From: Castor canadensis
Taxonomy: Eukaryota; Chordata; Mammalia; Rodentia; Castoridae
Direction: 5' to 3'
Length of the DNA stretch: 64,000 nucleotides
Assembly: GCF_047511655.1 (NCBI RefSeq)
Contig: NC_133398.1
Span: 46,753,638 to 46,817,637 of the forward strand
Shown one piece after another: positions 1 through 10,999 of this stretch. The position numbers and the translations under genes are program-made. The notes beneath the pieces are model-generated. The model was not told the DNA's origin, searched no databases, and saw nothing but the letters and a program-made list of their open reading frames with translations. Positions within the stretch are counted from its first letter, which is position 1; each line of letters opens with the position of its first letter.

Positions 1-704
1 TAGTTCCTGATATTTAATTCTTTCTTTATAGATTCTAAACAAATAGAATCTCTTTTGGCACTTCAAAAAAAGGTGTATTTATGACAAGTTTTGCTAATTT
101 CAGAAAAGACCTTCTTTCGTTTTACCAAATACTCTTAATCAGTTTTCCAAGAAAAATTTCAGCCAGTACATTTTTTCTCCTTTATATACTTACTACAAGC
201 TTCTGCTTGCCGTACATTTCTGGACCATTTTAAATTCAATGGCTAAGGTAATTTCTATGTACTTTCTTGAAGCTCTAACTCAAAAAAATGGTTCTGATAT
301 ATTTGCTCTCTAATGCAGAACACCTTTTTATAAGGGACCATATCTCTTTCTAGTTAGAAGGTCACCAGAAACAATTTCTTTTTTAACACCTTCAAACAAA
401 ATGTAATAGGATTTTAAAAGCAGAATTATGGAAGGAAACACTTTATCATCTAAACAACGACTAGTGAAGACCACATTATCAGTAGTAGTGGTCCCCTTGT
501 AAGTTTTCTCCACTCAGAAATTTATCTCCTTCTATTGCCATGCATAATAATCAGATGGCAATTTCATCAATTTCTGATTCCTCTCTGTTTCTCATTTCCA
601 AAGCATATCTAGTAAATTTTCTACATGAAGCCTCAACATGATATTTGCCTCAGGTTTTAATATGACATTTTTAAAAATAAGTGAGTTGATAAAAGCTAAT
701 ATTA
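1..704. other. AT-rich unique sequence, no gene seen
   Basis: No reading frame with protein-like composition and no repeat family I can name. The longest frame is about 61 codons on the minus strand and looks like chance. Confidence 0.5.
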
Positions 705-945
705 GCTGCTTTGTATTGAGTGACTACTAAAGGTCGCTCATGCTATACACCACAGACATTTGTTATTTTATTTCATCTGAGGGTGTGTGGATATCATAAG
801 AAATATTTTTATATATCTTTAATAAGTAAGAAAAGGAAGCACTGAGATTTTAGTGAAATTATGCAAACTTTTGTGACATTTAAATAGTGGAGCTGGGATT
901 TTAATCTAAATTTATCCAATGCCTTCCATCCAGCCTTTGTTGTGA
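705..945 (+). repeat. MIR SINE, diverged
   Basis: The segment follows the MIR order: a start like 'attgagtgactacta', a middle like 'ttattttatttcatctga' (consensus: tatctcatttaat), then 'aggaagcactgag' (consensus: aggaaactgag) and 'tggagctgggattttaatc' (consensus: agagctgggattcgaac). MIR is a tRNA-derived SINE inactive since before placental radiation, so high divergence is expected. Boundaries are approximate. Confidence 0.7.
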
Positions 946-2124
946 CAAATCATAATGCTGCCTAAAATGATTTTTTTCTTTCTATAATATGCAAACTTGA
1001 AGCATTAAAATGAGATTCCACTTTGCAAAAAATGTACATAGAGAGTAAAATTTAGAGCCATTCTCCCATCTGAACAGATGTAATGATTACTGTTTTTATG
1101 CAAATCCATTATTAAACTGAATTAAAAATAAAACTAGTAAATTATGTTTTAATATTTGGAAGATGTGGCAGAATGCTAATGACATAATCTCTAGTTTTAA
1201 CTCTATTTTCTTTTTTCATAATTTTAAATTATAATGAATTAGAAAATTTCCTCAACCAAATTTATTTGATTTATTAATAAGTGTAAGCATTTTTAAGGCA
1301 TTACAAACTTGTAGAAGTCACAGCCATTTGATTTCTATACCATCCCTGATGGAGTCTTGTATTAATTCTACTAGTTTTCTGGCATGTGTTAAATTTGACC
1401 TAAAGCAGCCTCTATACCATTTAAGGTTTGGCTTAAAGGTTTCTCTATAGATATGAACTCTAAGCTAATATAAGAATAAACTTTAGTGTATTCTTGTAAC
1501 AAGTGGCCAAGTCTCAGCTAATCACAAGCAGACAAATGTTCAAAACCTGCACAAATAAGACAAATATTAGCTGTAACCAGTTAGGATGTCTATGTACTCC
1601 ACTTCCACTTTCTCTATATTGCTTCTTTTTCTCTGGCTGCACATACAAACTACCCTTGTGGTAGAGTGGAGAATTCTGAACATTTTTGTTCATTTGTTTT
1701 TGGTCTAGGCTACTGCCCAATTCTAAAATTGTAAGTAAAGCCAACAAAGGTCTGTGACATTTGATTTGTTGTAATTTTAACATTTAACATATCAAAAAGA
1801 CAAAACAAAAGACAAGATAACTTCCATGTTGCATTAGAAATTATGATAGATTTTCACTGACTTAAATTTATTTCTGGTTATGCAAAATCTCATTTCACAT
1901 TAGTAATTATAAATCTAATTTTCTAAATTTGATGAGAAGTTCACGAGAAACATAAATAACTTCAGTGATGGAGAAGACCAAATCCACATATGGACAGTTA
2001 CAAGGAAACCATAATTTGTCCCAGTGTCTGGGAAGATAAGGATAACGGTCCAGATGGGTTCAAATAGTAAATTTTGCCATAAATACCTAAAAAGTAGTAA
2101 GGATTTTATATCACTAATTCAGTG
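946..2124. other. AT-rich unique sequence
   Basis: No coding signal or named repeat. A minus-strand frame of 89 codons near 1514-1783 has no recognisable domain and sits in ordinary AT-rich DNA; treated as chance. Confidence 0.45.
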
Positions 2125-2310
2125 GAAAGAATTATGATATTTATATGCAGCATTTAATTCTCAAAACAACTCTGGCCTTATTTTACAAACAAAAACAAAC
2201 TGAAGTCTAGAGAGAAGTTAAGAACCCGAAATCTGAGAAAACAGGGGTAAAGCTGGGATTCAAGTTCAAATGCAACTTTTCCTCTACCCCACTGTACTTA
2301 TGACAAAAGC
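2125..2310 (+). repeat. MIR SINE, diverged
   Basis: Shows the MIR core and 3' half in order: 'ttctcaaaacaactctgg', 'ttattttacaaac', 'gagagaagttaag' (consensus: gagaggttaag) and 'aaagctgggattcaag' (consensus: agagctgggattcgaac). Sense orientation, approximate ends. Confidence 0.7.
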
Positions 2311-2578
2311 ACCCTTATCACTACTGTAACTTAACACATGCCAGTAAACTAGTAGACTCAGGCTATTTATATACTCCTAATGATTAGACTGTTCTTGGTC
2401 ATCTGGGGAAACAAAAATGGATCTGCACTGGGTTTAGCTTAACAGAGGCATGGATTTGTTGTGTTACTAATTGTGGGAAGGGGAGAATTGTAGAGAACCA
2501 GAGAAGACAAAAAAATAAATCTTTTGGAAACAATATTGCATTTTGCAATGTTTTTTGCATTGGCCTATGACATGGTAG

Positions 2579-2904
2579 TGATGCACGGATGACACTCGCA
2601 GGAATTTCAGGTGCTCAGGGCTCTTGAGCCCGCTCTGAGAATGAAAACACAGGCGGACTCCAACAGCAGAGGTTGGAAGGATTTTATTTGTAGAGAAGAG
2701 AAGAGAAAGACTGCATAGTGGAGAATGCAGGGGGACCCAGAAACCAGTGATCCCGTGGGTCGGTTTGGGGATTGGGTTTTATAGCCTTTTTGCATTGCCT
2801 GGGGGCAGAGATGTCTCTCAGGTGCAGACAGAGGTTTCCTGGGAAGGAGAGGTGTCTCCTTGAGCACTTATCACCTTTTGGGACCTTCTGCAGTCTGTCC
2901 TTCA
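2579..2904 (-). mobile_element. Solo ERV1-type LTR
   Basis: On the minus strand the segment begins TGAAGGACAG and ends GTGCATCA, so it has the 5'-TG...CA-3' LTR ends. It carries a TATAAAA box (minus, 2777-2783) and an AATAAA polyadenylation signal (minus, 2683-2688) about 95 bp downstream, as expected for U3-R-U5. It is clearly homologous to the LTR at 3619-3986 but shorter (326 versus 368 bp) with several internal indels. Flanking tetranucleotides are gtag (2575-2578) and atag (2905-2908), which fit a 4-bp target-site duplication with one later mutation. No internal viral sequence adjoins it, so it is best read as a solo LTR left by LTR-LTR recombination. Confidence 0.75.
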
Positions 2905-3618
2905 ATAGAGGAAAGAATATTTATGGCACAAGGGACTAAGGGCTTAGAAACTCTTTATAGTTGTAAATGGCAGGTAAGCAAACATTACTTAGCAGTTCTC
3001 AGGAATGTGTGCATTGATACACAGTGAAGGCAGGGAAGCACTTGAGATGAGCTCAGATATTGTGAGCAGTTTGAAAGGACATGCCAGCAGAGCAGGTCTT
3101 GCCTGGGAAAGAGAATGTGATAATGGAACTAGTTAAGGTCCCTGAGTCTCTCCAGCAGAAGAGATGTTACCTTATGGTTACCAACTCTTACCTTATGGTT
3201 ACCACCTCATTTCTTTCTTTCTTCCAAAGTCATCTGTGACCTGGAATCTTGACCTGTAAGGACCTAGCACCTGAATCTTCTTTTCAGGTCACACACATTA
3301 TTTTCTGCAAGTTGACTCATGTGAGTTGAGGAGGTGTGCAGATGCCTCTGTTTACAATTTAGAGTACCACATGAAAGGGGTGGGTCCTCAAAAGATTAGA
3401 GAAAGGATTAGAGAAAGAAGGCAAAGGTAACAGTTTCCTCCCTCTGTGTTACATTGCATGAAAAAGCAGAAACCTAGCGAACTTTCTGGGAAAGCCTCAT
3501 TCAGATGAGTTTCTGATTTCTCACCCAGCCTCTAAACACCAGAAAGACATCATAACTTCATACTACTACCTGCTCTGTTAGACTCCCCTATCTTCAGTGA
3601 GTTGAATTCACCTGACAA
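2905..3618. other. Spacer between two related LTRs
   Basis: 714 bp with no viral gene similarity that I recognise. The minus strand just after the 3619-3986 LTR does not resemble a tRNA primer-binding site, and there is no polypurine tract next to the 2904 end, so this is probably host DNA between two insertions and not the inside of a small provirus. A local repeat of 'accttatggttacca' occurs twice near 3170-3205. Confidence 0.5.
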
Positions 3619-3986
3619 TGATGCACGGATGACACACGCAGGAATTTCAGGTGCTCAGGGTTCTTGAGCCTGCTCTGAGAATGAAAGCACAGAAAGACGC
3701 TAACAGCAGAGGTCGGAAAGATTTTATTTGTAGAGAATTTAGTTGGAGAAGAGAGAATAGAAAGACTGCATATTGGGGAATGCAGGGGGACCAGAAACCG
3801 GTGGTAATGGTGATCCCAGTGATCCAGTGGGCCAGGGTGGGGAGTGGGGTTTTATAGCCTTTTTTGCATTGCCTTGGGACAGAGATGTCTCTCAGGTACA
3901 GACAGGGGTTTCCTAGGGAGGAGAGATGTTTACTTAACCACTTATCACCTTTTGGGACCTCCTGCAGTCTGTTCTTCAGTCCTTCA
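3619..3986 (-). mobile_element. 3' LTR of ERV1 remnant
   Basis: Minus-strand ends are TGAAGGACTG and GTGCATCA. A TATAAAA box lies at 3850-3856 and AATAAA at 3723-3728 (both minus). The purine tract immediately upstream on the minus strand shows that this is the 3' LTR of the adjoining env/pol remnant. It matches the solo LTR at 2579-2904 over its whole length apart from indels, chiefly around 3733-3745 and 3800-3830. Confidence 0.8.
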
Positions 3987-3998
3987 TTCCCCCCTCTC
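3987..3998 (-). other. Retroviral polypurine tract
   Basis: The minus strand reads GAGAGGGGGGAA directly before the TG of the LTR. Such a tract primes plus-strand DNA synthesis in retroviruses and always abuts the 3' LTR. It fixes the LTR boundary at 3986. Confidence 0.8.
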
Positions 3999-4091
3999 AA
4001 TGGTCACCCTAACTGCTGTTAGGGATAGGGATGACAAAGTCTGTTCAGTAACTGCTTCCTGCTGATGGGGGCGATGAAGGGGCCTGCAGCA

Positions 4092-4720
4092 TCAGAGCTG
4101 ACCATGAGAGAGGTTATCAAGGGGACCTCGGTAGTAGGTCATTTTCTTCTCCACCAGAGTCATTTGTTTGATGGATTCTAGATGAGAAGAAACAAACTTG
4201 ACAAGTAAGTTTAAAATGCAAGGCCCAAACACAAGCAAGAGCATAATGCAACTATAAGCCCCAAGAAAGAGTAGGAACCAAGTCCTGGAGGGGAGCCAGG
4301 ATTTTATTTGGTCCCATACCTGAGTAGAAATCTGAGTTTCAAGAGATTGTTTCCAGAGCCATTTAGCCTGTTGGAGAATGTGATCTGCATGTTCCTCCAC
4401 AATGCCTGAAGTGTTTATATATGTGCAACAGGAGGTATTGGCGATGGCACATACCCCCCTTTTTTGGCCAAAAGAAAATCTAGGGCCAGACAGTGGTCCA
4501 TTACCATACAGGCAAGGGACGACAAAGACCTTTGCGTGTCCTTAATAGCAAGGCCTACCTGGTCTAAGGTGTCCTCTACCAGTTTGGTTAGGTTTTTTAT
4601 AGTTACATGATTGGCAATCACCCCATAACTGATTCCAGCAATGGCTGCAACTAATGCTGTTATCCCTAAAACTATTAAAGTAACCTCTCTTATTTCTATG
4701 GGAAGCTATTCCTATTGTAG
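4092..4720 (-). pseudogene. ERV1 env transmembrane-subunit remnant (broken)
   Basis: Only the transmembrane end of env survives on the minus strand. Reading 5' to 3': a hydrophobic fusion-peptide-like stretch near 4620-4690, a helical region rich in L, T and K (about 4530-4620), a CX6CC motif (4425-4451) typical of gammaretroviral TM subunits, then a tryptophan-rich stalk, a strongly hydrophobic membrane anchor (about 4190-4260) and a short cytoplasmic tail ending at 4092. The surface subunit is absent. The region before CX6CC and CX6CC itself are in different frames; the shift falls at a run of six C and six T (4453-4464 region). This is a dead fragment and cannot give a functional envelope. 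Confidence 0.8.
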
Positions 4721-4734
4721 TTAGAATTTCTCTT

Positions 4735-5990
4735 TTCTTTCAAATGGCTGCATGCATATGCAGGATCAGGAAGGCATACTCAGAAACTGTATAGATGTTG
4801 ACTCTCTGTTCTTTTGACAGTCTTAGGGCTTCAGTTAGGACCACTAATTCTGCCAGTTGAGCACTTGTATTAGGAGGAAGAGGACCTGATTTGAGGGTGC
4901 CAAATTCTGTCACAGCTGCAAACCCTGCATGTCTGACACCATTCTTGACAAAGGAACTGCCATCAGCGTATAATTTTAGATCTGGGTCTTTTAAGGGCCG
5001 ATCAGTTAAGTCAGGTCAGGCAGCACAATTTTCCATAAGTACCACCTCACACGAGTGCTCAGGATTTCCCTCTGCCTCTGGTGAAGTATTTCTGTCCCTC
5101 CCAGAAGCTGGGCCTGATATTTAAGTAGATGGCTGTCAGATAGCCAAAGTTCTCCTTTTGAGTTTAAAATTCCCCCTAGGTCGTGTGGGGTATAAACTGT
5201 TAGGGGGCGGTTTAGGATAAGTTTCTGAGCTTCAAGCACTAGAAGGCTTACTGCGACCATTGCTCTGAGGCATCCTGGCCATCCCTTGGCTACCTGATAT
5301 AACTCTTTGCTTAAGTAGCCTTCTGGCTGAGGAGTGATGCCCCAGAGTTGAGTCACCATACCCAAGGACAGTCCTCCCTTTTCATAGACATACAATTGAA
5401 ACTTGTCTTGTATTGGGAGACCCAGGGCGGGAGCTATCATAAGAGCCTTCTTTAACCTGTGGAATGCATTTTCTGACTTGTCATCCCATTCAATAAAGGA
5501 CTGGGTATCCTTCTGTGCTTCCCTAAGGATTTGATATAAGGGCCTGGCTAGGTCTGCATATCCCAGGATCCAAATTCTACAGTATCCTGTGACCCCCCAA
5601 AAGGCCCTCAATTGCTTTAGAGTTTTAGGTAGAGGAAACGTCAGGATTGGACAGATTCTGTCTTCTCCTAGAGACCTCATTTTTTTCTCCAGGACAAGAC
5701 CTAAATATGTAACCCTAGACTGACACAATGGGCTTCTTCTTTAGAGATTTTTATAACCTCTATCTGCTAAGACATTTAGTAAGGACTCAGTGGCTCATGA
5801 AATGACAGGCTCATTTGGTCCACAGAGAAAGAGGTCATCTACATATTGTAGCAGAGTAGCTTGTGGATATTGCCATTCTGCCAAGTCTTGGGTTAGAGCT
5901 AATCCAAAGAGGTGGGTTAGTCTCTGAATCCCTGGGGGAGGGGAGTCCAAGTGACCTGTCCAGACTTTCTTGTGGGGGCCTCAAGACATC
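4735..5990 (-). pseudogene. ERV1 pol remnant: RT palm/thumb and RNase H (broken)
   Basis: Gammaretrovirus-like pol on the minus strand. An LPQGF-type motif lies near 5930-5945, the catalytic YVDD at 5834-5845, then the thumb/connection region inside a 240-codon open stretch (5006-5728) with 'GVTGYCRIWILGYADLARPLY', and RNase H beginning near 5000 with YADGSS near 4963. In-frame stops occur near 5795 and 5755 and at about 5006-5009. In RNase H the usual catalytic Asp of the TDS motif reads Val (codon at 4785-4787, minus). Sequence 5' of about 5990 (fingers, protease, gag, 5' LTR) and everything from the RNase H end through integrase is missing; env TM follows directly. Inactive. Confidence 0.85.
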
Positions 5991-7869
5991 ACTGGTCATT
6001 TCAGAAGCACAATTGCATATATTCAGCATCATATCCTCACCACAATGAAGAAGAGATTAGTGTGGGATATTTTTATGGCTACTACACTAGTCTTCTTTTT
6101 AGCCACACATTTTCATGATATGTCCCCACATACAAAGTGTCCTGTTCTCCAAAACATATCCAAGGCTTCATGCTATCAAAGCACAGGCTTAGTCAAATGG
6201 TAGCCCTGCCTACAGAGCTAAAGAGGTAAATTATCTGCTTCCTTCCTCTCCCATGCACCCAATATACAATGGCGGAACAGGGACAGGGCAGCTACAAATG
6301 ACAAAATGGGGAGGCCAATAGCAGTTTCTGGTCTGGAACAATTCTGAAATCCTATTAGCAAATATTGCTTAATTGCCTACTCAGGGGACAATGTTTCTTG
6401 ATTAGGCCTCATTTCAGCTCAGTCCATTTTTCTCTATAGCTCTTGACTCCACTCTTTCAGAATTTCCCCTTTGCATCATTTCCCTTGGCCATTTTGGAAA
6501 AGGACATCGATCATATTTCTTGATTACTTTCTTGCTGAAGGGCTTCTTATACCTCAAAAACTTTATATTTTTATATTCCTTTAGTGAGACAGGTAACATC
6601 TTTGCCAGTACAGCACTCTTGAAATACTGTATTTTCTATGCATTTGATTTCAGTCAATTCACATGCCAAAGTTACTTTTAAGATTCTTTAAAAAAATCAT
6701 TTTTCTCCTTCATTACTGGTAGTTTGGATACTTTAGGAATCAACAGGCTTATGCTACAACACTCCCTAGGAGCCTTGTCAGCCTTAAAAGATTGACTAGA
6801 TGTACCTTAATCCTTCCAGAGTTTTTAATCAAAGAAACAATTTCATAGCCACAAACTTGATTGGTCTTTACTCAGAGGTCAGGTCTTCCAATAACACTCA
6901 AAGAATGTGCTCTTTATCACAGACTATTTTTCAATGAACTGTCCAAGAAAAACTAAAGCAATGTTACATAGACAAGGGAGACTTTATTCAAGACTATTGC
7001 AATAGGAGAGAGACTGAACTAAATTTCACAAAGGCCAAAGTGTTTCTAAACACTTTAGCAAATTAATGGACAAGTACTACAGAGCACTAGATAAATGTTA
7101 GTTGAGTTGTTCTCCAGATTATCATTTTTTTTCCTTGCCTGTAACTAGGGCTTTTGTGCTTGCAGATTAGTGCCCATTGAAGTAGTTGGACTCCTAACAG
7201 ACTAGGAAATAGAAGTACTATCTTCCCTGAAGATTATATTTCAAAGGTATAGTTCTCAGGTCCTTAAGAAACACATTTCTATACTACAGACAAGGCCAAA
7301 GGCTAGGAGGATATTTACATATCACAGGGGCAGAACAAGAATTTACAATTGAAAGTTTCCTAAAGTAAATGCCTTATGGTGAAAGGACATCAGGGACCTA
7401 AAGTCAGGAAGAAAATTGTCTAAAGTTTAATCAAATTGAGGAAGACATTAAGACTGTCCATGTCAGGTCCCATACTCATTTGAAGATAAGCATTTCTTTT
7501 CTGTAGTCATTCCAGTTCTGGGTTCTTTATATTCTCCCTAAATTTTTGTTTGCAACTTTGCCAACATTTGTGCTTTATTTTATTCTTAAATAAAGTTCAT
7601 GAATTTATTATAATGCCTTACTACAAAACTGACTCATACATTCAATAATTCAATAATAATATATTCAACTAATTCTAGGTCCACATTTTTTTACTTTAAG
7701 TAACTACAAACAAAATTTTACCAATTGTGTTTCCACTACATAAAGTATATTGTTTTCCTAGAAGAAATCTTTGCTGCCTGCCAGTTAATCCTGAGGACAA
7801 TGGAATACATCTTAGTTTTCTCCAACTGCTTTTGATTTGCTTTATAGTATCACTTCATTAGCAATTTTC
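5991..7869. other. Non-coding flank of the ERV
   Basis: ERV similarity stops near 5990. The rest has short chance frames only. The stretch 6240-6400 is somewhat more GC-rich and may be an old repeat that I cannot name. Confidence 0.4.
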
Positions 7870-8155
7870 ATATTAGTCAGATTTTGTTACCTCAGAATCT
7901 AACAGAAAATCTCAGTGGTATACAATATTAAGCATTTTTCTTGCCCCCAGTCTTTGGACTGCTTGGGTCAGCTATGTGGGTGGGTTCAGTTGAGTGCTGT
8001 TACAATGACAGAGGATCTTTCTCATGACAATGGCAAAAGGACAAGAAATAACCAAATGCTGAAGTTCATTTTAACTATTATTCTCATTGCCAAAACCACA
8101 TGGACCATACTAAAGTGAAGGCAAAGGAAAACACATGCATAACAGTATAAATAAT
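7870..8155 (+). repeat. Possible ancient mammalian LTR-like repeat
   Basis: The pattern 'aaaatctcagtggtatacaa' followed by 'cttgggtcagctatgtgggt' and ending with 'attgccaaaaccacatgg' resembles a common mammalian dispersed repeat whose family name I cannot assign with certainty. Boundaries are approximate. Confidence 0.4.
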
Positions 8156-8810
8156 GAACAGGAACAATGACTTAACCTACCACACTATTTTTGTCTTTCT
8201 TTTAATTTTTTTTGAAAGGATTTAAAATATTTTTTCCCATTCAAAGTATTTCTTTTATTTTTTCTTGTGCTGGGTGGGGGTACATTGTGGCATTTATAGA
8301 AGTTCTTATGATACATCAAATACATCATATTGAATTCACCCCTTCCAACTTTCTCCTTTATCCCTCCCTCCTCCCATTCCTGGAATAGCTTCAATAGATA
8401 TCATTTTTCTATTTACATACATGTCCACACAGTATACTCACCCTCCCACACCCTTTCTCCATCTTCACTCCATCCCACTGGTACCACCCCCTCAGAGAGA
8501 ATCTTTTCTACCCTCCTGTTCTCTGATTTTGTTTGCTTAAAATAGCTATATGGGAAGTTTCATTGTGACATTTCCATGTATATATATAATATAATCTAAA
8601 TTGGTTCATCTCTATTTTACTTCTTTCTACCTTAGTCCTCTTTTTGTGGTGGCTTCAACAGGTTTAAAAATTCTATATTCATTCTTGTATAGAGTGTACA
8701 TCAACCATATCCACCTTCTTTGTTTCCTTTTACATTCTGCCTCTTGTGTGTGAACTCCTCTTAGCATAACCTGTTTGTCATGATATTGCTGTATTTGTAT
8801 TAGGTCTATT

Positions 8811-10945
8811 TTCCACAAATGAGAGAAAACCTATGACTTTTGGATTACTGAACCTGGCTAACTTCACTTAAAATGTTATTCTCCAGTTCTATCCATTTAC
8901 CTGCAAATGACAAAATTTCATTCTTTGTGGCTAAATAAAATTCCATTGTATCAGGGTGCTTGTGGCTCATGCCTGTTATCCTAGCTATACAGGAGACTGA
9001 GATTAGGAGGATTGTGATTCAAAGCCAGTCAGAGCAAATAGTTCATGAGATCCCATCTTGAAAAAAACTTTCACAAAAAAGGGCTGGTACAGTGGTTCAA
9101 GGTATAGGCCCTGAGTTCAAGCCCTAGTCCAAAAAAAAAAAATACCATTGTATATAAATACCACATTTCTTAACCCACTCATTAGTAATGGGGCATCTTG
9201 TCTGTTCCCATAGCTTAGCTATTGTGAATAATGCTGAAATAAACATGGGTGTGCAGGTGCCTTTGTTGCAACCAGATTTACATTCCTTTGGGTATATCTC
9301 TAAGAGAGGAATTCCTGGATCATATGGCAGTTCTATTTTTTTTTTTTTTTTTGAGTAGCCTCGATACTGTCTTCCATAGTGACTATACTAATTTGCATTT
9401 CCACCAGCAGTGTATGAGGGTTCCTTTTTCTCCATATCCTGGCCAACATTTGTTGTTGTTTGTGTACTTGATGGTAGCCTTTCTAACAGAACTGAGGGGG
9501 AATTTTAATGTAGTTTTGATTTGTACTTCCTTTATGGCCAAAGATGTTGAGCATTTCTTCTTCTTTTTTTTTTTTAACCATTTGGACTTCTTCCTTTGAC
9601 AAAGTTCTGTTCAATTCGTTTGCCCATTTCTTCATAGGGTCATTGATTTTTTGGGAGTTTAGTTTTTGAGCTCCCTGTATATTCTGGTTTTCAATCCCTT
9701 GTCTGATCTATTGCTGACAAAGATTTTTTTCCTTTCTGTGGGTGGCCTCTTCAATGTAGAGAAAATTTCTTTTGTTGTGTGTGGGAGCTTTTTAACTTCA
9801 TCTAGTCCCATTTGTCAATCTTTTCTCTTAGTTGCTGAGCCATTTGAGTTCTATTTAGGAAGTCATTGGCTATGCCTATTAATTCCAATGTATTCCCTCC
9901 TCTTTTCTTCACTAGCTTCAAGGTTTCAGGTCTTATATTAAGGTCCTTAATCCATTTTGAGTTGATACTTGTACAGGGAGACAGACATGGACTTAGTTTC
10001 AGTTTTCTGCATGCAGATATCCAGATCATTTATTTGAGATCTTTCTGTATTTTTGATATATGCACTCATAGATATAAACTTTCCCCTTAGGACTGCCTTT
10101 GCTGTTTCCCATAGCTTATGGTAGGTTGTGCTTTCATTCTCATAAAATTCCAGGAATTTTAATTTCCTCCCTTATTTCTTCTATGACCCACTGATCTTGG
10201 AGCAATGTGTGTTCAGTCTCCAGGTGTTTGAATATTTTCTGCTTTTTCTTTAATTGTTGAGTTCTCATTTTTTTTGCATTGTAGTCAGTCAGTATAAAGT
10301 GGGTTATTTCAATTTTCTTATATTAGTTAAGACTTGCTTTGTGACCTAAAATATGGTCTATTTTGGAGAAAGTTCTATGGGCTACTGAACAGAATGTATA
10401 TTGTGCAGTTGTAGGATGGAATTCATTGTAGACATTTATCAAGTCCATTTGATCCATGGTGTCATTCAATACTAGTGTCTCTTTGTTGATTTTTTGTCTG
10501 GATGACCTATCTATTGGTGATAGGAGTGTAAAGTCTCCCATCACTGTGCTTGGGTCTACCTGTGTTTTTATGTCCAGTAGTGTATGTTTAATGAAGTTAG
10601 GTACACTGACATTGGGCACATATGTTTACAATTATTATATATTCTGGAAGTATTGCTCCTTTTATTAATATGAAGTGGCCTTCTTTGTCTCTTCTGCTTA
10701 ATTTAAGCTTCAAGTCTACCTTACCTAATATAAGTATTGCTACTACTGCCTGTTTTGGGGGCCATTAGCTTGGCAAATCTTCTTCTACCCTTTCACCCTA
10801 AGGTAATGTTTGTTTCTGTGAGAAAGGCAGGTTTCCTACAAACAACAGATTGTCAGGTCTTCCTTTATAATCCAGTTTGCCAATCAGTGTCTCAACAGGG
10901 GATTTGAGGCCATTAACATTGAGTGTGATATAGTTGCCTTTGTTG
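8811..10945 (-). pseudogene. L1 ORF2 remnant (endonuclease and C-terminus, no RT)
   Basis: Minus-strand pieces translate to recognisable ORF2p segments. At 9802-10029 the C-terminal half includes '[14 protein letters not shown]', and at 10323-10619 the endonuclease end includes 'TFSKIDHILGHKASLN' and 'GDFTLLSPIDRS'. ORF2p normally supplies endonuclease and reverse transcriptase in cis to its own RNA. Here the FADD-containing palm is absent and frameshifts and stops are frequent, so it is non-functional. The 8952-9141 SINE splits it. Confidence 0.75.
8952..9141 (+). mobile_element. B1-dID-like SINE inside L1-A
   Basis: The left part is B1-like ('cttgtggctcatgcctgtta', 'gaggattgtgattcaaagcc', 'gagatcccatcttgaaaa'). 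The right part is a short ID-like tail ('gggctggtacagtggttcaa', 'gccctgagttcaagcccta') ending in A12. It is flanked by attccattgtat (8940-8951) and ataccattgtat (9142-9153), an 11/12 target-site duplication. B1 is 7SL RNA-derived and ID tRNA-derived; both are mobilised by L1 and transcribed by RNA polymerase III. Confidence 0.8.
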
Positions 10946-10999
10946 TGTAAGGGTTTGTTTGTGTTCAACTAATTCTAAGATACTCTCTGATTATTTGAC

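Noticed and set aside
2579-3986. The two LTRs with 714 bp between them as a compact provirus
   Set aside because: No polypurine tract precedes the 2904 end, no primer-binding-site-like sequence follows the 3619 end on the minus strand, and the smaller LTR has its own plausible 4-bp duplication.
5006-5728. 240-codon retroviral RT frame as a domesticated host gene
   Set aside because: The frame covers only the part after YVDD, is closed by stops on both sides, the RNase H catalytic residue is lost and no promoter is linked to it.
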